Assembly: GCF_964204645.1 (NCBI RefSeq)
Contig: NC_134033.1
Coordinates: 8,964,231 to 9,028,230, forward strand
DNA length: 64,000 bases
Reading direction: 5' to 3'
From: Tubulanus polymorphus
Lineage: Eukaryota; Nemertea; Palaeonemertea; Tubulaniformes; Tubulanidae
Positions 10,401 through 25,400 of the stretch are shown in pieces. Each line of letters opens with the position of its first letter. The first letter of the stretch is position 1. The position numbers and the translations under genes were made by a program. The notes beneath the pieces are model-generated. The model searched no databases. It was not told the origin of the DNA and saw only the letters and a list, made by a program, of their open reading frames with translations.

Positions 10401-13400
10401 AAGAGGGAAAAAGAGAGCACTTACCCAAGCACGGAATGGAGCACTGTAGCACAGGGAAGACCGGTTGGCCACAGTGAGTCCGTCCAGCTCAGGGGCCCCC
10501 CCCCCGGAATTTTGCGAAATTAATACTTGCAGATATGAGCCCAAACTATGTACAAGGATACACCTCCTGTGATCCTGATGATGCAACATAAATATTCTAC
10601 ACTAAAGGGTCCGATCGGAAAGAACGGACACCTTGAGCCATGACAACAGGACCAAGTGAAGTTAATGAGCCTTACTGGCCTGAAACATCCCGTAAATAAA
10701 ATGACGTGAATGTCGATGGAGAATTCCAAAAGGCGGCCCGACAGACTTCCTCCAACGGAGCACCCGAAAAGGCTACGCAGGAAGTAGCCATAGACCTCAC
10801 TTGATGAGAAACCACTCCCTCCGAGGAAAGATTCTCCTTCAATAAAATGTCCTTGATCAGTGAAAAGACCCATCGGGCCACTGTGTCCTGTGAAATATCA
10901 CCCTTTAGGTGATCCAGCAGCGGAATAAATAAACGCTCCCGTGAACCCCTCCGTGGAGCAGAGCGATCTAAATAGAAACACAACGCCCGCACAGGACATA
11001 AAGTCCTGTCCAGAGTCCTGTCGCTCGTTGGTTCTTTGCCAAAAATTCCAAAGCAGGCCGCAGCGAAACAAATTCTTTCGCTGGCCCAAAGACAATATGA
11101 CCTTGTCGGACTAAAAGCGCATGAATCTCAGAGCGACGGGCCGAGCAAGCCAAGAACAGCAAAAATACAGTCTTCTTCGACAAATTTGCAAATGACGCTG
11201 CCGAAAGAGGTTCAAATGGAGCCTCCATTAACTTCTTCAAAATTACAGACAGATCCCATGGTGGAACTGTCCTTGGTACCCGAGGCCAGGAAATAGAAAA
11301 CCCTGCAACAAGCTGGGATATCCGATGATCCCCTGCTACATTTGGCCATCCAGAAGCACGCAATGTATGAGAAATCGTGGAGCGGTAACCTTTAATAGTT
11401 ATGACCTGCAACCCTTTTACTACAAATAGGTGCAGTAAAAAATCTGCCAATTGAGCTACAGAGGGTGAGCATGGATCAATTTCCCCTGCAGCACACCAAT
11501 CCGCAAAATGACTCCATTTGGCATCGGAAATGGATCCTGCGATAGAGGAGGCAGCCTGTTCTGAAAAGCCTGAAGCTGACAAGGATCGCTGGACAATGGC
11601 CAGGCGAGCAAATTTAACCACTGGCTGTTTGGATGATGCCGAAAGTTCCCCGGAGACAGAAGCGATGGGAAATTCGGAAGAATCCTGGGGTTGTCGCACA
11701 GTAGGTTGAGAAGTGGTAGGAGCCATTTCTGAGCCGGCCAACATGGTGCTACCAGAACTATGTTGCAATTGACTGATCTCTCCAGTAAGCGCGGCAGGAC
11801 TGGTGTGGGCGGGAACGCATACGCATGCATCCCCGACCAGTCCAGAGAGAAGGCATAGACCCCCCACGCTTCCGCGTCTGGAAACGGGGACACAAACAGA
11901 GGACACTTCCGATTGAACCGGGTGGCAAACAGATCCAGCAGCGGATTAGGGGACTGGGGATCGGAATGGTTTTATTGTAGACGTGGACCAAGTTAGTGCA
12001 AGCTTTTGGGTAGTTGTTATTTGAATATTGTAGTGGTTTAACGGAATCTATCATCATGTTGATAATTGCTAGATTACTTATCGGATTGTGTTGAAATGAT
12101 TTTGCATAGAGACATTTACAATTGAAAGAAAAAACGTGACTAACTCGAGTGACTTCAGGTGAAGAGAAGCAAACACGGAAATAGATAGGAGCCATGATTT
12201 TTCTTTTTAAAATAATAAAAACGTTAAGCAAGAATAAGTTGCATTTCCTTCAAATGACAATCCACTACGATCATCCGATAAAGTTTATTGCCACCATAGA
12301 CTACCACCCCCTGGCTGTTTGGAGACAGGGAACCAGTCTTCAATTCAATTCAGAATTTATTTTAAAGAAAAGCGGTTTTTAAGTTTTAGATATTCAAACT
12401 GAAAAATATAAATGTTCGTACAGAGATTTTACAAATGGCAGCTAACGCAAGCACCTAATGAAAGTAAAAGAAGGTACCAATATAATAAGGCAATACTAGG
12501 TTATTCTACTATTCAAACGCCCCTTGGTGACCATATAGAATAACTGATTTCCTTAAAACTCACCACAATCATAGACGATGTCATGAGCTACAACTTTGCA
12601 ATTGATTGTGGTAACAAAATATGTATTGGTACAAATATATTATAGAAATACTAAGATATTGTATTATCAAACGCCCCTTGGTGGCCATATACAGAAACCA
12701 ATGAACTTGAAACTCACCACAATCATAGAACACGTTATAAGCTACAACTTTCGTATTCATTGTTGTAACAAAGTATGCTTAGGTATCAATATGATGTGGA
12801 AAAACTTTTTCCCACCTACGAATGAGTACTAATGACACCAAGATGGCCGCCAATTGCGTCATAATTGGTTGATCCAAAAAAATCTGTCTCAGGTATAAAA
12901 CATCCTTGTCCAAAGAATACCCATCACAAATTGCAATGAGAAATGGCAAACCAGTAGAAAGCTACAGGACTCAGAATTCGGGCCAAAATTAACATTTTTG
13001 GGCACTTAAAAGGTCATGGGATGACCATCTTGAGTCCGATCGACCCAATTTTTGTTATGCTGATGGGCCCTGAAGGGGTTCAAATATATACAAAAGATCA
13101 AGGTAATTGATCAAGGTGTCTTCAAAATTTCCCTCAAAAAGTTCAAAAACGTGTCCAAAGTGCTGATTTTGGCGAACAACAATGGCTGCCAGTCGGCCAT
13201 CTCGATTCTGACAGGGCCAGTTTTTGGGCTGAAGATGTGTCTAGGGTAGATACATGTATAAACCAAATATCAAGACATTACCTTGAAGCGTCTTCAAAAC
13301 TTCCCAAAATAACTGGATTCTGTCTACGGACGGACGAACGGAAGGACGACGGACGAAAAGTGAACGCAATAGCCCGCTGGGACTTAAGTCCCAAGTGGGC

Positions 13401-16400
13401 TAAAAACCAATGAACTTGAAACTCAACACAATCATAGAACACGTTATATAATATAAGCTACAACTATCCAATTCATTGTCGTGACAAAATATGCTTAGGT
13501 ATCAAAATAATGTGGAAAAACTTTTTCCCATCTACGAATGAGTACTGATGACACCAAGATGGCTGCCAATTGCACCATAATTGGCTGATCAAAAATACCT
13601 CAGGTTTTAAAACATCCTTTTCCAAAGAATACCCATCACAAATTGCAATGAGAAATGGCAAACCAGTAGGAAGCTACAGGACTCTGCATTCAGGCCAAAA
13701 TTTAGATTTTTGGGCACTTAAAAGGTCATAGGACAGCCACCTTTAGTCCGATCGACCCAATTTTTTCTTATGCTGATGAGCCCTTGGGGAATTCAAATAT
13801 ATAGGAAAGATCAAGGTAATTGACTCAAAAAGTTCAAAAATGTGTAAAAAGTGCTGATTTTGGCGAACAACTGATATTAGGCTGACGATGTGTCTAGGGT
13901 AGAAACATGTGTAACCCAAATATAAATACATTACATTGAAGCGTCTTCAAAACTTCCAAAATAACTGGATTCCGTCTACGGACAATAGCCCGCTGGACTA
14001 AAGTCCCAAGTGGGCTTAAAAGGCCTAATGAATGGCGACTCTTCGTAGTCACGTATGTCAAACTGACCGCCTGTGTGCGTGTGAAGCGGACCATTGCCAT
14101 AATTTCTAATGCTGTGAACGTCCCTAGATTCTCAGAGGGCCTCTCTCCTCTGCACTCACATGGAATTAAGTTAATTCACCATATGTTGACACTCACCTTT
14201 AGACTGCGTACAGTCTTCTTAAGTTAACATCTATGATACAACGATTTTAAGAATGGCGCTTCTGTCAATCACTATACCCTATGTCATAGGCAACATGTGA
14301 TGTGTGGTGTCACGTAACCGGTATGAAGAGCATTTTTTCAGGAGGGCACAGCAAAAACTACCCAACTATTCTTAACCAACTTGAATCCCAACTTAAAGGG
14401 ACCATTTCTGATGCGGAATTTGAGGACATTTCTAACTTACTGGCTTTAAAATGACCTTAAACGTCTTTAAACCAAATCGGAAGTGTGTCATCAACCGGCA
14501 AAACCATCACATAAGGACGTTCGTCTAATGAACGTCCTAAAAAATCTAGAGGTCCAGCGACACCATGCCCACTAGGTGAAATGCTTGACAAAATGACTAT
14601 TTTCAATACATCAGTGTACAGAGTCGAAACTTTTAGCAAACTTTAACATGAAACACATCATCTTGTAATGGAACAAAACTCAAATGAAGGAAAAAATACC
14701 TACATTTTTATAGCAGTTCAAACATAGGATAATAATAAAATGCTTAAGTTTAATCATAATGTTAATGCAGTTCACAATTTTCGCTTCCTGCAACAACCTT
14801 GGACAAATTTCTAGTATCTTTCTTTTCTTACTTTTGAATCTTGATCCCAGTTAAACAACTGCTCACAACGATGAAGAAACCGAATGCCCTCAAATTTGAA
14901 TCAAATACACTTCTCAACAGATGGTACTTGACCTCCAGACATAACACCTGTAACAAGATAAGATAATCATTAATTTAGGACCTTGTACATCACAGCAATC
15001 CTGTGACACATTTTCCCAAAGCTTTATTCACATGATTTAGATACTACAGTAAACTCCGCCTAAGTCGGATCAATTTGTACGAGATAATTTCGTCCGACAA
15101 AGCCGGAATCCGACTTGAAAGACCGATCTTTTTAAATATTTTGGAACTCATCTATGGTTACTAATATAAGGTTGATTCGCTGCAAAAGCTTGTTATATGC
15201 AGAAAAAAACGTAAATAAATAATCAAATGTGTACTATTTGAATAAGTTACCTCAGCTTTTGGCACAGGGGCTCGTATTTGAAGTTTGGGGGTGATCTTTT
15301 TATATATTCAGTACCTTGGACCGCTGGTTATTGGATGTTTGCGGCTTGTATCATCTGTCTGACATTAGATCAATTGGCCCAATCTAAATCTGTGGCTGGG
15401 GAATCCCCTCGTCAGCATTCACATGCCGGGTGCGACCTCACATGCTAGCAGTCGTTCATATGCTGCTGTCAGCTTTATTTATCATTCACTCGCAGAATTC
15501 ATTTACTGTTTGTATTATATGCCTTTCGCGAGATAGGTGATTATCCGACTTGACCGGCTACGGCTTAGGGGAATACGAAAGCATTACTTTATGTAGGAAA
15601 CTGGAATTTTATCTATATTGCACAGAGTTGAGCGGTTATACGACTCGGCCGGATCCGACTCAGGCAGAGTTTACTGTATTACTCTACCGTTAAAGCTACT
15701 ATTTAAAGACGCTCTTACTGTACGGACGTACTTTTGGCGTGCTCTTCAATTGACTCAGTACGGCTCTATACCAGGCGAAGACATTCAAATACAACAACAC
15801 AATTGCTAAGGACTTCGGAAACTTTTTACTGATCCCTAAAGTTAGGGCCAAGGAAGATTAAATCAAAAATTAACTATCATTTCAGTAACTACCACAAAAT
15901 TTAATGCATCGATCTTTTGACATGTCGCTTTTTGAGATTATTAGACCAATTCCTGAATTAGTTGAGGTAAATTTACATTGATCATATCTCACTTTGATGT
16001 TCTCAGACACTGCACCAGTTTGCTATATAAATTACCACACAATTTCAATGCATTTATCTTTGATGATTTAGTGTATGCCCTAATAGCTTACTTTGATGTT
16101 TTGAAATATTAATCTAGTTAATCATTTACCACTATTAAAATTATCCATTGACCACTTGCATGTCACTTCTTGAGAAAATCATACCCTAATCGCTTACTTT
16201 GATGTTTTGAAAAATTAGGTACCACTAAGTTTATTAATTACCACTTGCATGTCACTTCTTGAGATAGTTAGGACTTAGCTAAACAGTATATATATCTGGA
16301 ATTCTAGTGTAAGGTACACTTGAAATTTATCCACGATGGAAGTAATACAAACCAATAAAAGAGGGTGAAAACTGATTTATGAAGGATTCATGTATACCAA

Positions 16401-19400
16401 ACATTCTGAAACTGCGTCATCTGTACACTGGAGATGCACAAAAAGGAGCAGTCAGGCCCAGTCAGGCCTGTACCGCTCGACTACGAACACCAATTAACTT
16501 AGAGAAGAATTAGTTTTGGTGACAGATCACAACCATGCTCCAAGTATTGGTGAAATCAAAGTTTCTAAAGCCAAACAGTCAATGAAAGCAAGAGCAACTA
16601 CTACTGCTGCTAAACCAAGTACTGTATATGCAGAAGAAGTTTTACACGATGATCATGAACGATTACGAAATCTGTGCACTGACTATGATGCTGGCAATCG
16701 TAATATGGATGATTTCCTCCGCGGTGTTGCACACAACATTCACTTTTGAACTTGAGTTATCAATAATATGTATTTTAAATAATGAATATTAAATCTGAAC
16801 TCTGAACTATTGTAATTGTTTAAACTGTGTTTCAAAAAAGTAAGTGTTTAAACTGTGCCTCAAAAAAGTAAGTAATTTTAATCGTTTAAACTGTGCCTCA
16901 TTAAAAGTAAGTAATGTCATGAAATTGTCTGAACTCATTATATGTATTTAAATGTTTAAATTCTATAGCATGCTTCATGAAAAATAAGTAAAAAAATTAG
17001 TAAAAAATGAATGAAAAGTAAACTTGAATGAAATGTATGTCATCAGATATCTGAACTCATTATATGTATTTTAATTGTTTAAAGCCTCATGAAAATAAAT
17101 GATGTCATTAAAATTGAAAGCTTAATGTTTTTATTAACATTGTCAGTAGTTAGTTTCATCTCTAATTCTCATAAATTCATCTCTAATTCTCATAAATCTT
17201 CCTTGGCCTTTTTTTCCGTGGCCATTTTTCCTAGGCAAATACCTTGGCCATTTTTTCCTGGCCATTTTTTCCTTGGCCATTTTATCCGTTCACCCCTTAC
17301 GGAATCCTATCGCCCGACGATAGGAAAAACAACATTTCAGAACGGTGAGAAACGTGTACTGGAGGTAGCTATTACATGACCTATCCCACGGAATATAACT
17401 CTAGATTCAAAACGTTATGGCTTACTTCTTGTAAGGGTCTGTTATAACGGTCAGCCTGAACATTGTGTGATATGTGGACAATTTAATCACACCTGGGTTG
17501 AGTGCAACGTTGTATGTACTCATCCAACCCATACACCCGATCGATGCCGTCAAATCCATTTCTGACAGACTGTTTCTTTAACGTTGATGAAATAAATTGC
17601 CCATGGGCAAAGTGTGGTTTACCTTGAAAGCTAGAGGTTGTTTGGGGTAAGGGCATTGCTTGAAAAATCTTTTTAATTGATGACTTAAAAGTTCTACAAG
17701 TTTAAATATTGTATTTTATCTTTCTTAAAGGATTATTTTGTAGTCAAATAAGACTAAAGATACACATTTGTTTAGGTCCACATCCAAAATTTCATAGGGT
17801 ACAGGTAGGCGCGGCATGGAAACTATCTTATATTTTTGAAGAAATATTTTTCATAATATGAAAAAAATATTCAAATAAAATTCATTTGATGTCACATATC
17901 AGAGGGTGGCTGAATGTATGGCCACGGAAGCTAAAATACCGGTGCAGTAAGAAATCAGCGTATTAGATCGTTTTAAATCCTGGAATTTACCACTACAATA
18001 TTCAGACCTCGACCTATACCTATAGTTTGCTGCTTAGTATTTTCAGGTAACAAGAAATTACAATTTAGTACAAATTCTATCAATCAGAAAACACGGCGCT
18101 CTTCTGCTGATGAAATGCCAAACGCTCCAGCAAGCAGCGTTACAGTATCACTATAGTAGTGTATACTGTACGAGCGTGTGTTTGTGTGTGCAACATTCTA
18201 TAGCACTCTGCGCGCACATGGAGGCGTCATGTAGTGAACGTTCGCTTACACTTCAATGTCAATCAAAACAATCACCGGGTATTAAAATGAAACAATACCT
18301 ATGGCGGATAATAATAACATTCTCACCAGCAATGAGCATTTGAAATTCGCACGTATACGGCACCTAGTCCAATGAAACATTCGCCATTCTATGGCTTTCC
18401 CATAATTATTTTAGTACGGTAGCGCCGGAATTCCCTGTATATCCCAAAAACAGCCAATCACATTCGCTCGTAGAGACAACGCCTCCCAATCGAGGTCATT
18501 GCAATTTTATACGCGAGAGCTAAGAATTTTCCAGCCAAAAACAGTTTTTGATAGAATTGTAACTCAGTTGACCATGTCATCGACGGAGGTTCGCCATGTC
18601 TTCAATCGCATTGATTATACGTCGTTTAAGCCAAGAACCAATGAAACAAATGCTCACATAAAAAAACGTATCGTGATTTTACATGAATTGGCTCAATGCT
18701 AACTTCATATAGCTGACAAAGGTAAACCAAAAAAGAAACCCAACACCGGCTGAAGCATTTGAGCACAAAGATGAGGTGTCGACAGAAATGGCCGTTGTCA
18801 CTGATGAGTCGAGGAAGAGGCCATCATTTCTAACTGAATTTGCTCAAACATCGAAGAAGCGAAGAAGTCGCATAAATCAAAGATGCCTTCGGAGGATGGG
18901 AAGTCCGCGATAATCGACCAAGAGAAGCCAGCCCAAACGAAAGACGAAGAATCTGACACGGTCGATGCGAGAGAAACTGCTGCACAGCCAACAAATTCAA
19001 GCACTGCACCACCCGCACCAGTCCGACCACAGAAAACAAGTCAACCAAAAAGTCAACCAAAACCAAAGACTAAAAGATCAAATTGAGGTGCTGTAGTATT
19101 TTCACTAATATCTTATGTAGGTAAATAACACATACAATGGCAGATGTGTTAGAATGTATTAGATTACCATCATTAAATTGCAACGGCTTAGTTTACTCGA
19201 ATGCTCAAATTTTTGGCATTTTTGAAAGACTTGAAAACTATGATATAATTTTACTTCAAGAAACCCACATATCGAATGATTATGAAATTCAAAAGATATT
19301 TAAGCCCTTGAGGAATGATTTTGAGATTATATCTAATATTACAAACAAAAGGAAATGTGAGGTAACCATAGGTATTCGAAAATCTTTAGAATATACAATT

Positions 19401-22400
19401 TTAGATGAGGAAGATTGATATCCTTGAAAATATCCTTGTTCAACCAAATTTACAATATCGTTAACGTATATGCCCCAAATGAATGTAGGTAAAAATCCCC
19501 CCGGTAAATATCCCCCCGGTAAATATCCCCCTGGTAAAAATCCCCCCAGGTAAAAATCCCCCCCGGTAAAAATCCCCCTAGGTAAAAATCCCCCCTGGTA
19601 AAAATCCCCCCCATATCCACTTTTCTATAAAACTAGAGTAGAAAAAATTAACTTTTTACAACATTATTTAGGAATACATAAGTACATTAGATATTTTATT
19701 TTTACTTTTAAACCATAGTTTTTATAGAAAATTTCAAAATAAGTATTTTGTAATTACAGTACAGTACAGTACAGTAATTATTCTTAAATTATCTTAGGGG
19801 TAATCACTCCAGTGCCCAAAAAATCAAAGAAGTTAATAAATGTAAATCAAATGGGTTGGCTCCGTGACTAAATAACTGTTAAGTAATAATTATTCATTTT
19901 CAACAGTGGCCAATCTTTAATCAGCAAGTAGGCTAATTTAAATGACTGAATTCAATCAACTGACTCGTACCCCTAGAATAAGTATTTTGTCTCTACACAT
20001 TTTATTCTTTATTAAACTTTGGTAACCGTATTTAATGGATGGAATTACTATACTAGAGTTAAATAAAGCAATAAAGTGCAATAAAATTTCGAATCTATAT
20101 TTTTTTAAACATAATAGCTGTTGAAAATTTTAGTGAAATCGATTATGGGGGGATTTTTACCAGGGGGGATTTTTACCTAGGGGGGATTTTTACCGGGGGG
20201 GATTATTACCTAGGGGGGATATTTACCGGGGGGATTTTTACCGGGGGGATATTAAACGGGGGTATTTTTACTGGGGGGAATTTTTACCTGTTACTCGTAT
20301 TCGTATATTGCGATCATCATCCGTTTTATTGCCATGCTTTGAACCGTGTTTAAACGGCACTTAGAGTTTCAGCATGATAGAATAAAATCGAATTCGCAAA
20401 AATGTATAAACCTGACAGAGGATCGAATTGGTCAAATGAAGAATGTCTTGCTCTACTTGGAATCTGGAAGCAAGACTTCATCCAGGCGCAATTAATTATT
20501 TAGCAGATGGCGACATCTAGTGGGCCCGGTGACAAGCGATTTTATAACCGCGTGTCAAAACGCCGTGTGAACGCTCACCAAAATTTGGTCCGGTTTAAAT
20601 TTGGACCGGACCAGGTATGGACCCATTTAGACCGGACCAACTAGTTGTCGTGTGAACGCGGCTTTAGACTTAAATTGGAAGAAATCCATGAAAATTTATT
20701 GGATTCATTTCGGAATGAGAATAGTGATGATTTAAACTGGAATCCGAAAAAAAATAAAATTCAAAATATCATAAATCTTTGGCGCCAAACTAAATTATCT
20801 TTACATGGCAAAATGGTCGTCATAAACTCTTTCATATTACCTATGTTAAGGTACACTTCCGAAATTTTTCCAATCCCAGATAAATATATCAAAATCTTTG
20901 AACCAAAAATCATCAATTTCCTATGGGACAATGGGAAACGCCTTGTCGTTAAGTCATAATACACAAAAAAATCGAACACCGAGGTCTCGACTTACGCAGC
21001 ATCAAATACAGACAACAAACACAGGCAAGACGATAATTAACCACGCGTTAAAACCTACACACTGGAAACCACTTATCAACTACAATCTGCAAAAATACCT
21101 AGGCCCAGGCTGGAATATTTCAAACATCATTCACAATGAAATATAAACAAGAAAATTAATTTTAGTAAATTATTTGATGCCTGCGAAAAAAATGTAGAAT
21201 TTCTGGGCTAAGCTAATGTGGAATTGCAAATTTGAAATCGAAGTTTTAAGAAATTTGGGGAATGATGAGATTTGGCGATTGGGTAGATGATACAGGTCTT
21301 CGACTCTAGTAGTGGTTTAAATTTTTTTATTGAAAATTCTCAATAATTGATCGCGAACTTGCGACCGACTTTATTTACTTATGCCTCTAAGCTGGTCTGC
21401 AACTTCATTGCCTCCATGGTTGAAGAAAGAGCTCTTCTGATGTCTGCTTCATCATGACTTCGAGCATATCGTGTGGCCTAGCCAGCCGGCCCGGTCCCCG
21501 GGCCACGGGTTTGGCTGTCACTCGATATCCTAGAGTCTTGAGTCTGGGTGGGTTGAAGTAGACATTGTCATTTAAAATAACATGCTTACGTTGTTCTGTA
21601 TGAATTACCCGTGTGTCATGTATGTTGTATTAATTTATTTTAAAATTTGTATTTTTGGGAAATTTATCCCGGAATTTCAATGTAATAAGGATCAATAAAG
21701 AATTGAATTGAATTGTCACCTAATACACATGCCATCAGAGGACGCGGAGCCGTATATGACAGCTATGCTATTATAAATTGCTAATCTCACGAAACCTGCA
21801 TACTCCTAATATCAAACATATTTTCTAAAACGTTTGAATATTGAAATTATATGTTTACACATTTTTATATAGACCGCTTGTAGCCGCCGATGAAATTCAC
21901 GCCGGCCCTACTCAGACCGTAGATAGCTTCGTCATTCCACTAGCATCGCCATGACAGGGTCTGACTTTTATATCAGACTTCCAAATCGTGTATACATCTG
22001 CCATTTAACCGAATAATCTGATTTACTTATCATTTCTATTTATGCCTGCCGCTCCTGATATAATCATACATCCTTTACTATTACAATACGTCTTCTCATG
22101 ATATTCAATGCAATATAACATTCCGACGTTCAAATAGAGGTCATTATATAATCACAGGGAGCCATTCTACATCTTTATCAATAATATTTTGCCAAACAGC
22201 TTGTATGTGTACACATAAACCTGTGACGTTTTGCACATCGATTTACGGTTGTCGTTTGTAAAATGACGCTGAATGGTTAGCATTGTTTAGGTTTCATAAT
22301 GGTAACGTTTTATAAGGCGTCAAAAAATCTCCATCAAATCACACTGATTGGGCAAACCAAAATTACTGAAATTTTAAATACTGATCTGAATTGGCTGGAA

Positions 22401-25400
22401 ATTTGGAATGAAGTTTATAATAAACATATTGATGGATGATTTAGTGATATTCATTGGAAATTACTACATAATACTCTTGCTACAGCTTCAAAATTAGTAC
22501 TTTGGAAAATTAAACTGATCCAAATTGTAAAGTTTGTGGACGCGCGGCTACAAATGACCACGTAGTATATTCATGGACAGTAGCACAGCAATTATATTCA
22601 CGTATACAGCCAATCTTTCAACGCATACTAAATGCACCTATAAATATCACTCAAGACATCGTCTAACAGGAATTACTAACACAATAGAAAAATATTTTTT
22701 CAAACGCACACTCCCAAACTATCATTTATTTCTCACACAATCCATTTTGTACTAAAATCATTACAATCTAGAACAAGGCTCTGGACATATCAACACTATA
22801 ATTTATTTCAAAAACTCACTAATAGATCGGCCTAAACCAAGAAATCATGCTTCAACAAAACCTTCATATTTGGAGTCTTAACAATGTACTTACACATCTG
22901 GATGCAAGCGGACTGAGTGCAGTAAACAGAACCACAATCGATACCATTAGCGTAGTCTATTAATTAATCCCAACGCCATCTTCTTTTATTAGTTACACCT
23001 ACATACCCTGACTTTGACACTTGAGGTATGTTCTGATTTCTATCGAATCAGAATGACGGTCTATCAATACGCATAGAACTGTCAGACCACTTTTGTTTTA
23101 TATCACCACATACGCATTAGTTTACTGTTTCTGATGTTTTGAATGTAAACTCAGTCTCATTGCCGCGATAGCTGGAAAGCTGCCTCCGTTTTTGGCTTCA
23201 GGATAGCAAGCTCAGTCTATCTGCGCGCAATGGTGAGTGGAAAGTTGCCTCTTAACATCAGTCTCATTAAAAACTACCAAAAACCTAATCGTGACATTGT
23301 AAATAAAACTCGATGAAGACTGTATATACGTTAGTGTACAAATATGCATTCAATATTCACGTGCCTGTGCCACTTTCGTACTGACGGTCTATCAATGCAC
23401 AAAAAACTGTCCGTTTGATTGCGACGCATCCACGGACCTAACTATGCACTGCATATTAGAAACACAAAACTGCTCCCCATGTAAAAACCTTTACTTAGGC
23501 AAACTCAGCACCAGATGTGAAGTACCGATTGCGCACCCCTTGACGGAGAAACCCATCCTCATCGGAGCTGCACCGTCGATGTCATAAGCTACACTTCGGA
23601 TACCACGGACCATACTCTCATCTGGAAAATTTGTGTTTCGAAATGTGCTTCCTTTCTATCTAGTCAACACGCGGGACAATCAACTTAGAGGACTTTCTAC
23701 ATCAACATCTACCCGAGAAAAAAACTACAATAAACTATCGGACTATTTACACGTGGAAAACGACCAAAAAATATAAAATGGACCGAATGATCTTCAACCT
23801 TCAACCTGTAATATAGCTATTTCCAAAATTTCGATGTTTTAAATAAGCCAGCCAGAAAAATTCACCCCAATCAGTTGCTTGCAAGTTCAGACCATGGTTG
23901 GAAGATTTTTTGAATGAACCGGAACCGAATTTCCCAATTATGTGCTTCGATTTAAACAAAAAAAATGGAAACTCGACCGCCCATCACACAACTATATCTC
24001 TACGATTTCCGATTTCAAAATCAAACCCCCTATTTCGCTCCCGGCAGGTGTGGTGGGTCTGTAAGGGACACTTAATAAAAAAATCAAACGAAATTTACCA
24101 ACCAAATAAATAACAGGGACAATCCCTATTTTAAGATTTTAAAAAAGCTACAGTCAAACCAGCATAACCCTTTTGGTGTATGATGAGATGGGCTCGTCAT
24201 ATAACTGACATCTGATGTGCATACGATAAGCTCAACTTGTCGACCGACTAATCGTCACCAGCGATAAGATCGCTCAGTATCTAGAATGCTAGATATTCGG
24301 CGAAAACATCGCCGATAATCGGCAGCAAATTGTCTAGTGGGCGGCTACTAGCGACGCATTGCTTCGAATCCAATTAAAAACAGTCAATCCAATTAAAAAC
24401 AGCAAATCAGCGCCAAAAAAGAAATCATGTACATTCACGGCCTATCCTAGCTTGCCAGGGTTAGATTGCCACCCGTCGGGGCGCTCACGTCAACACAAAC
24501 CCGGGCCACAACTCTTCATAACAATATTACATAGCCCAAGATTTCTTGGGCAGACAGGTTAACGCTCAATGCCCACCAGTCTATATATCTAGCCAAACAG
24601 ATGCATTGTTTTTTCCGGCAGGTTTGTTCTATATGAGTACCACGCATCTGATTGGTCGACTGAAATATAGACTCTGGTAGATGCTGTCCGGCCAAGAAAT
24701 TGGCAATGTAACAGACCATATGGAGGGTTTGCAGCCAGGGTTTGTGTTTGCATGATTACGCGATTACAATTTGTGCCACCAAGAGCTAACAGGTAGTTAC
24801 TCTCAGGATCATTCTATAAGGATCAACACAGTTGACTCTAAAATGCAGAAGCTTTTGCGGAAAAATTTATGTTAAAGATCGAATGCAGCCTAAATCAATG
24901 TCAGATGTTAGTTTTCATAGATTGTTTCGCTAATACTTATGCTAACTTGTTTGCACCGAAAAATTTGGCATAGCATTTTTAGACTCAATTGAAAGTTATT
25001 ACTTTCTCTGAGCGCAGCAAGCTTTATCCTATGAGAGTAGCTTGTACTCAACATAGGTAGATGGCATTGCACTGATATCATTGGGAGGGCTACTTTTGGT
25101 GGATGGAAAATTAACCATCACCGCATTTACTTGCGCATATTAATTTTTATCCCCTGGAAGCTTCATCTCAATGCAGTAAATTTTCTATAAAGCAACATCA
25201 TTCATTGCTTGGAAATTGCACAAAAAAGCAGTAGATTTTCAAAATGTTCTTGGGGATTTTCTGTCATGAAATATGCCCATTTTTATAAGTTGTACTACCC
25301 TAAACAGGGGTCCCTGTCCCCACTTATGGTCCACATTGCAAGAAATTGGTCTGTAAAACAGACAAATTAGCAAAATTTCCTGAGCCCCTTATTTTTGCTT

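Larger units (their letters stand above)
10030..11963 (-). mobile_element. Truncated DIRS-type retrotransposon
   Basis: Reading the minus strand from 11963: the C-terminal end of an RT/RNase H ORF, an overlapping tyrosine recombinase ORF in another frame, then non-coding sequence ending in repeated inverted motifs at 10030-10340. RT is absent, so the copy is cut at its 5' side near 11963. The overlap of RNase H and recombinase frames and the recombinase instead of an integrase are typical of DIRS elements. GC content is clearly higher than the flanks. Confidence 0.8.

Noticed and set aside
10335-10873. Minus-strand frames at the DIRS 3' side as separate genes
   Set aside because: They are out-of-frame shadows of the recombinase C terminus.
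16820-16910. Regularly spaced short repeats as a CRISPR array
   Set aside because: The genome is clearly eukaryotic, spacers are not unique, and the units are degenerate.
23440-23560. Cys-rich frame resembling a Penelope GIY-YIG start (CSPCKNLYLGK)
   Set aside because: No following conserved Arg/His block, and no RT nearby; the similarity is too short.
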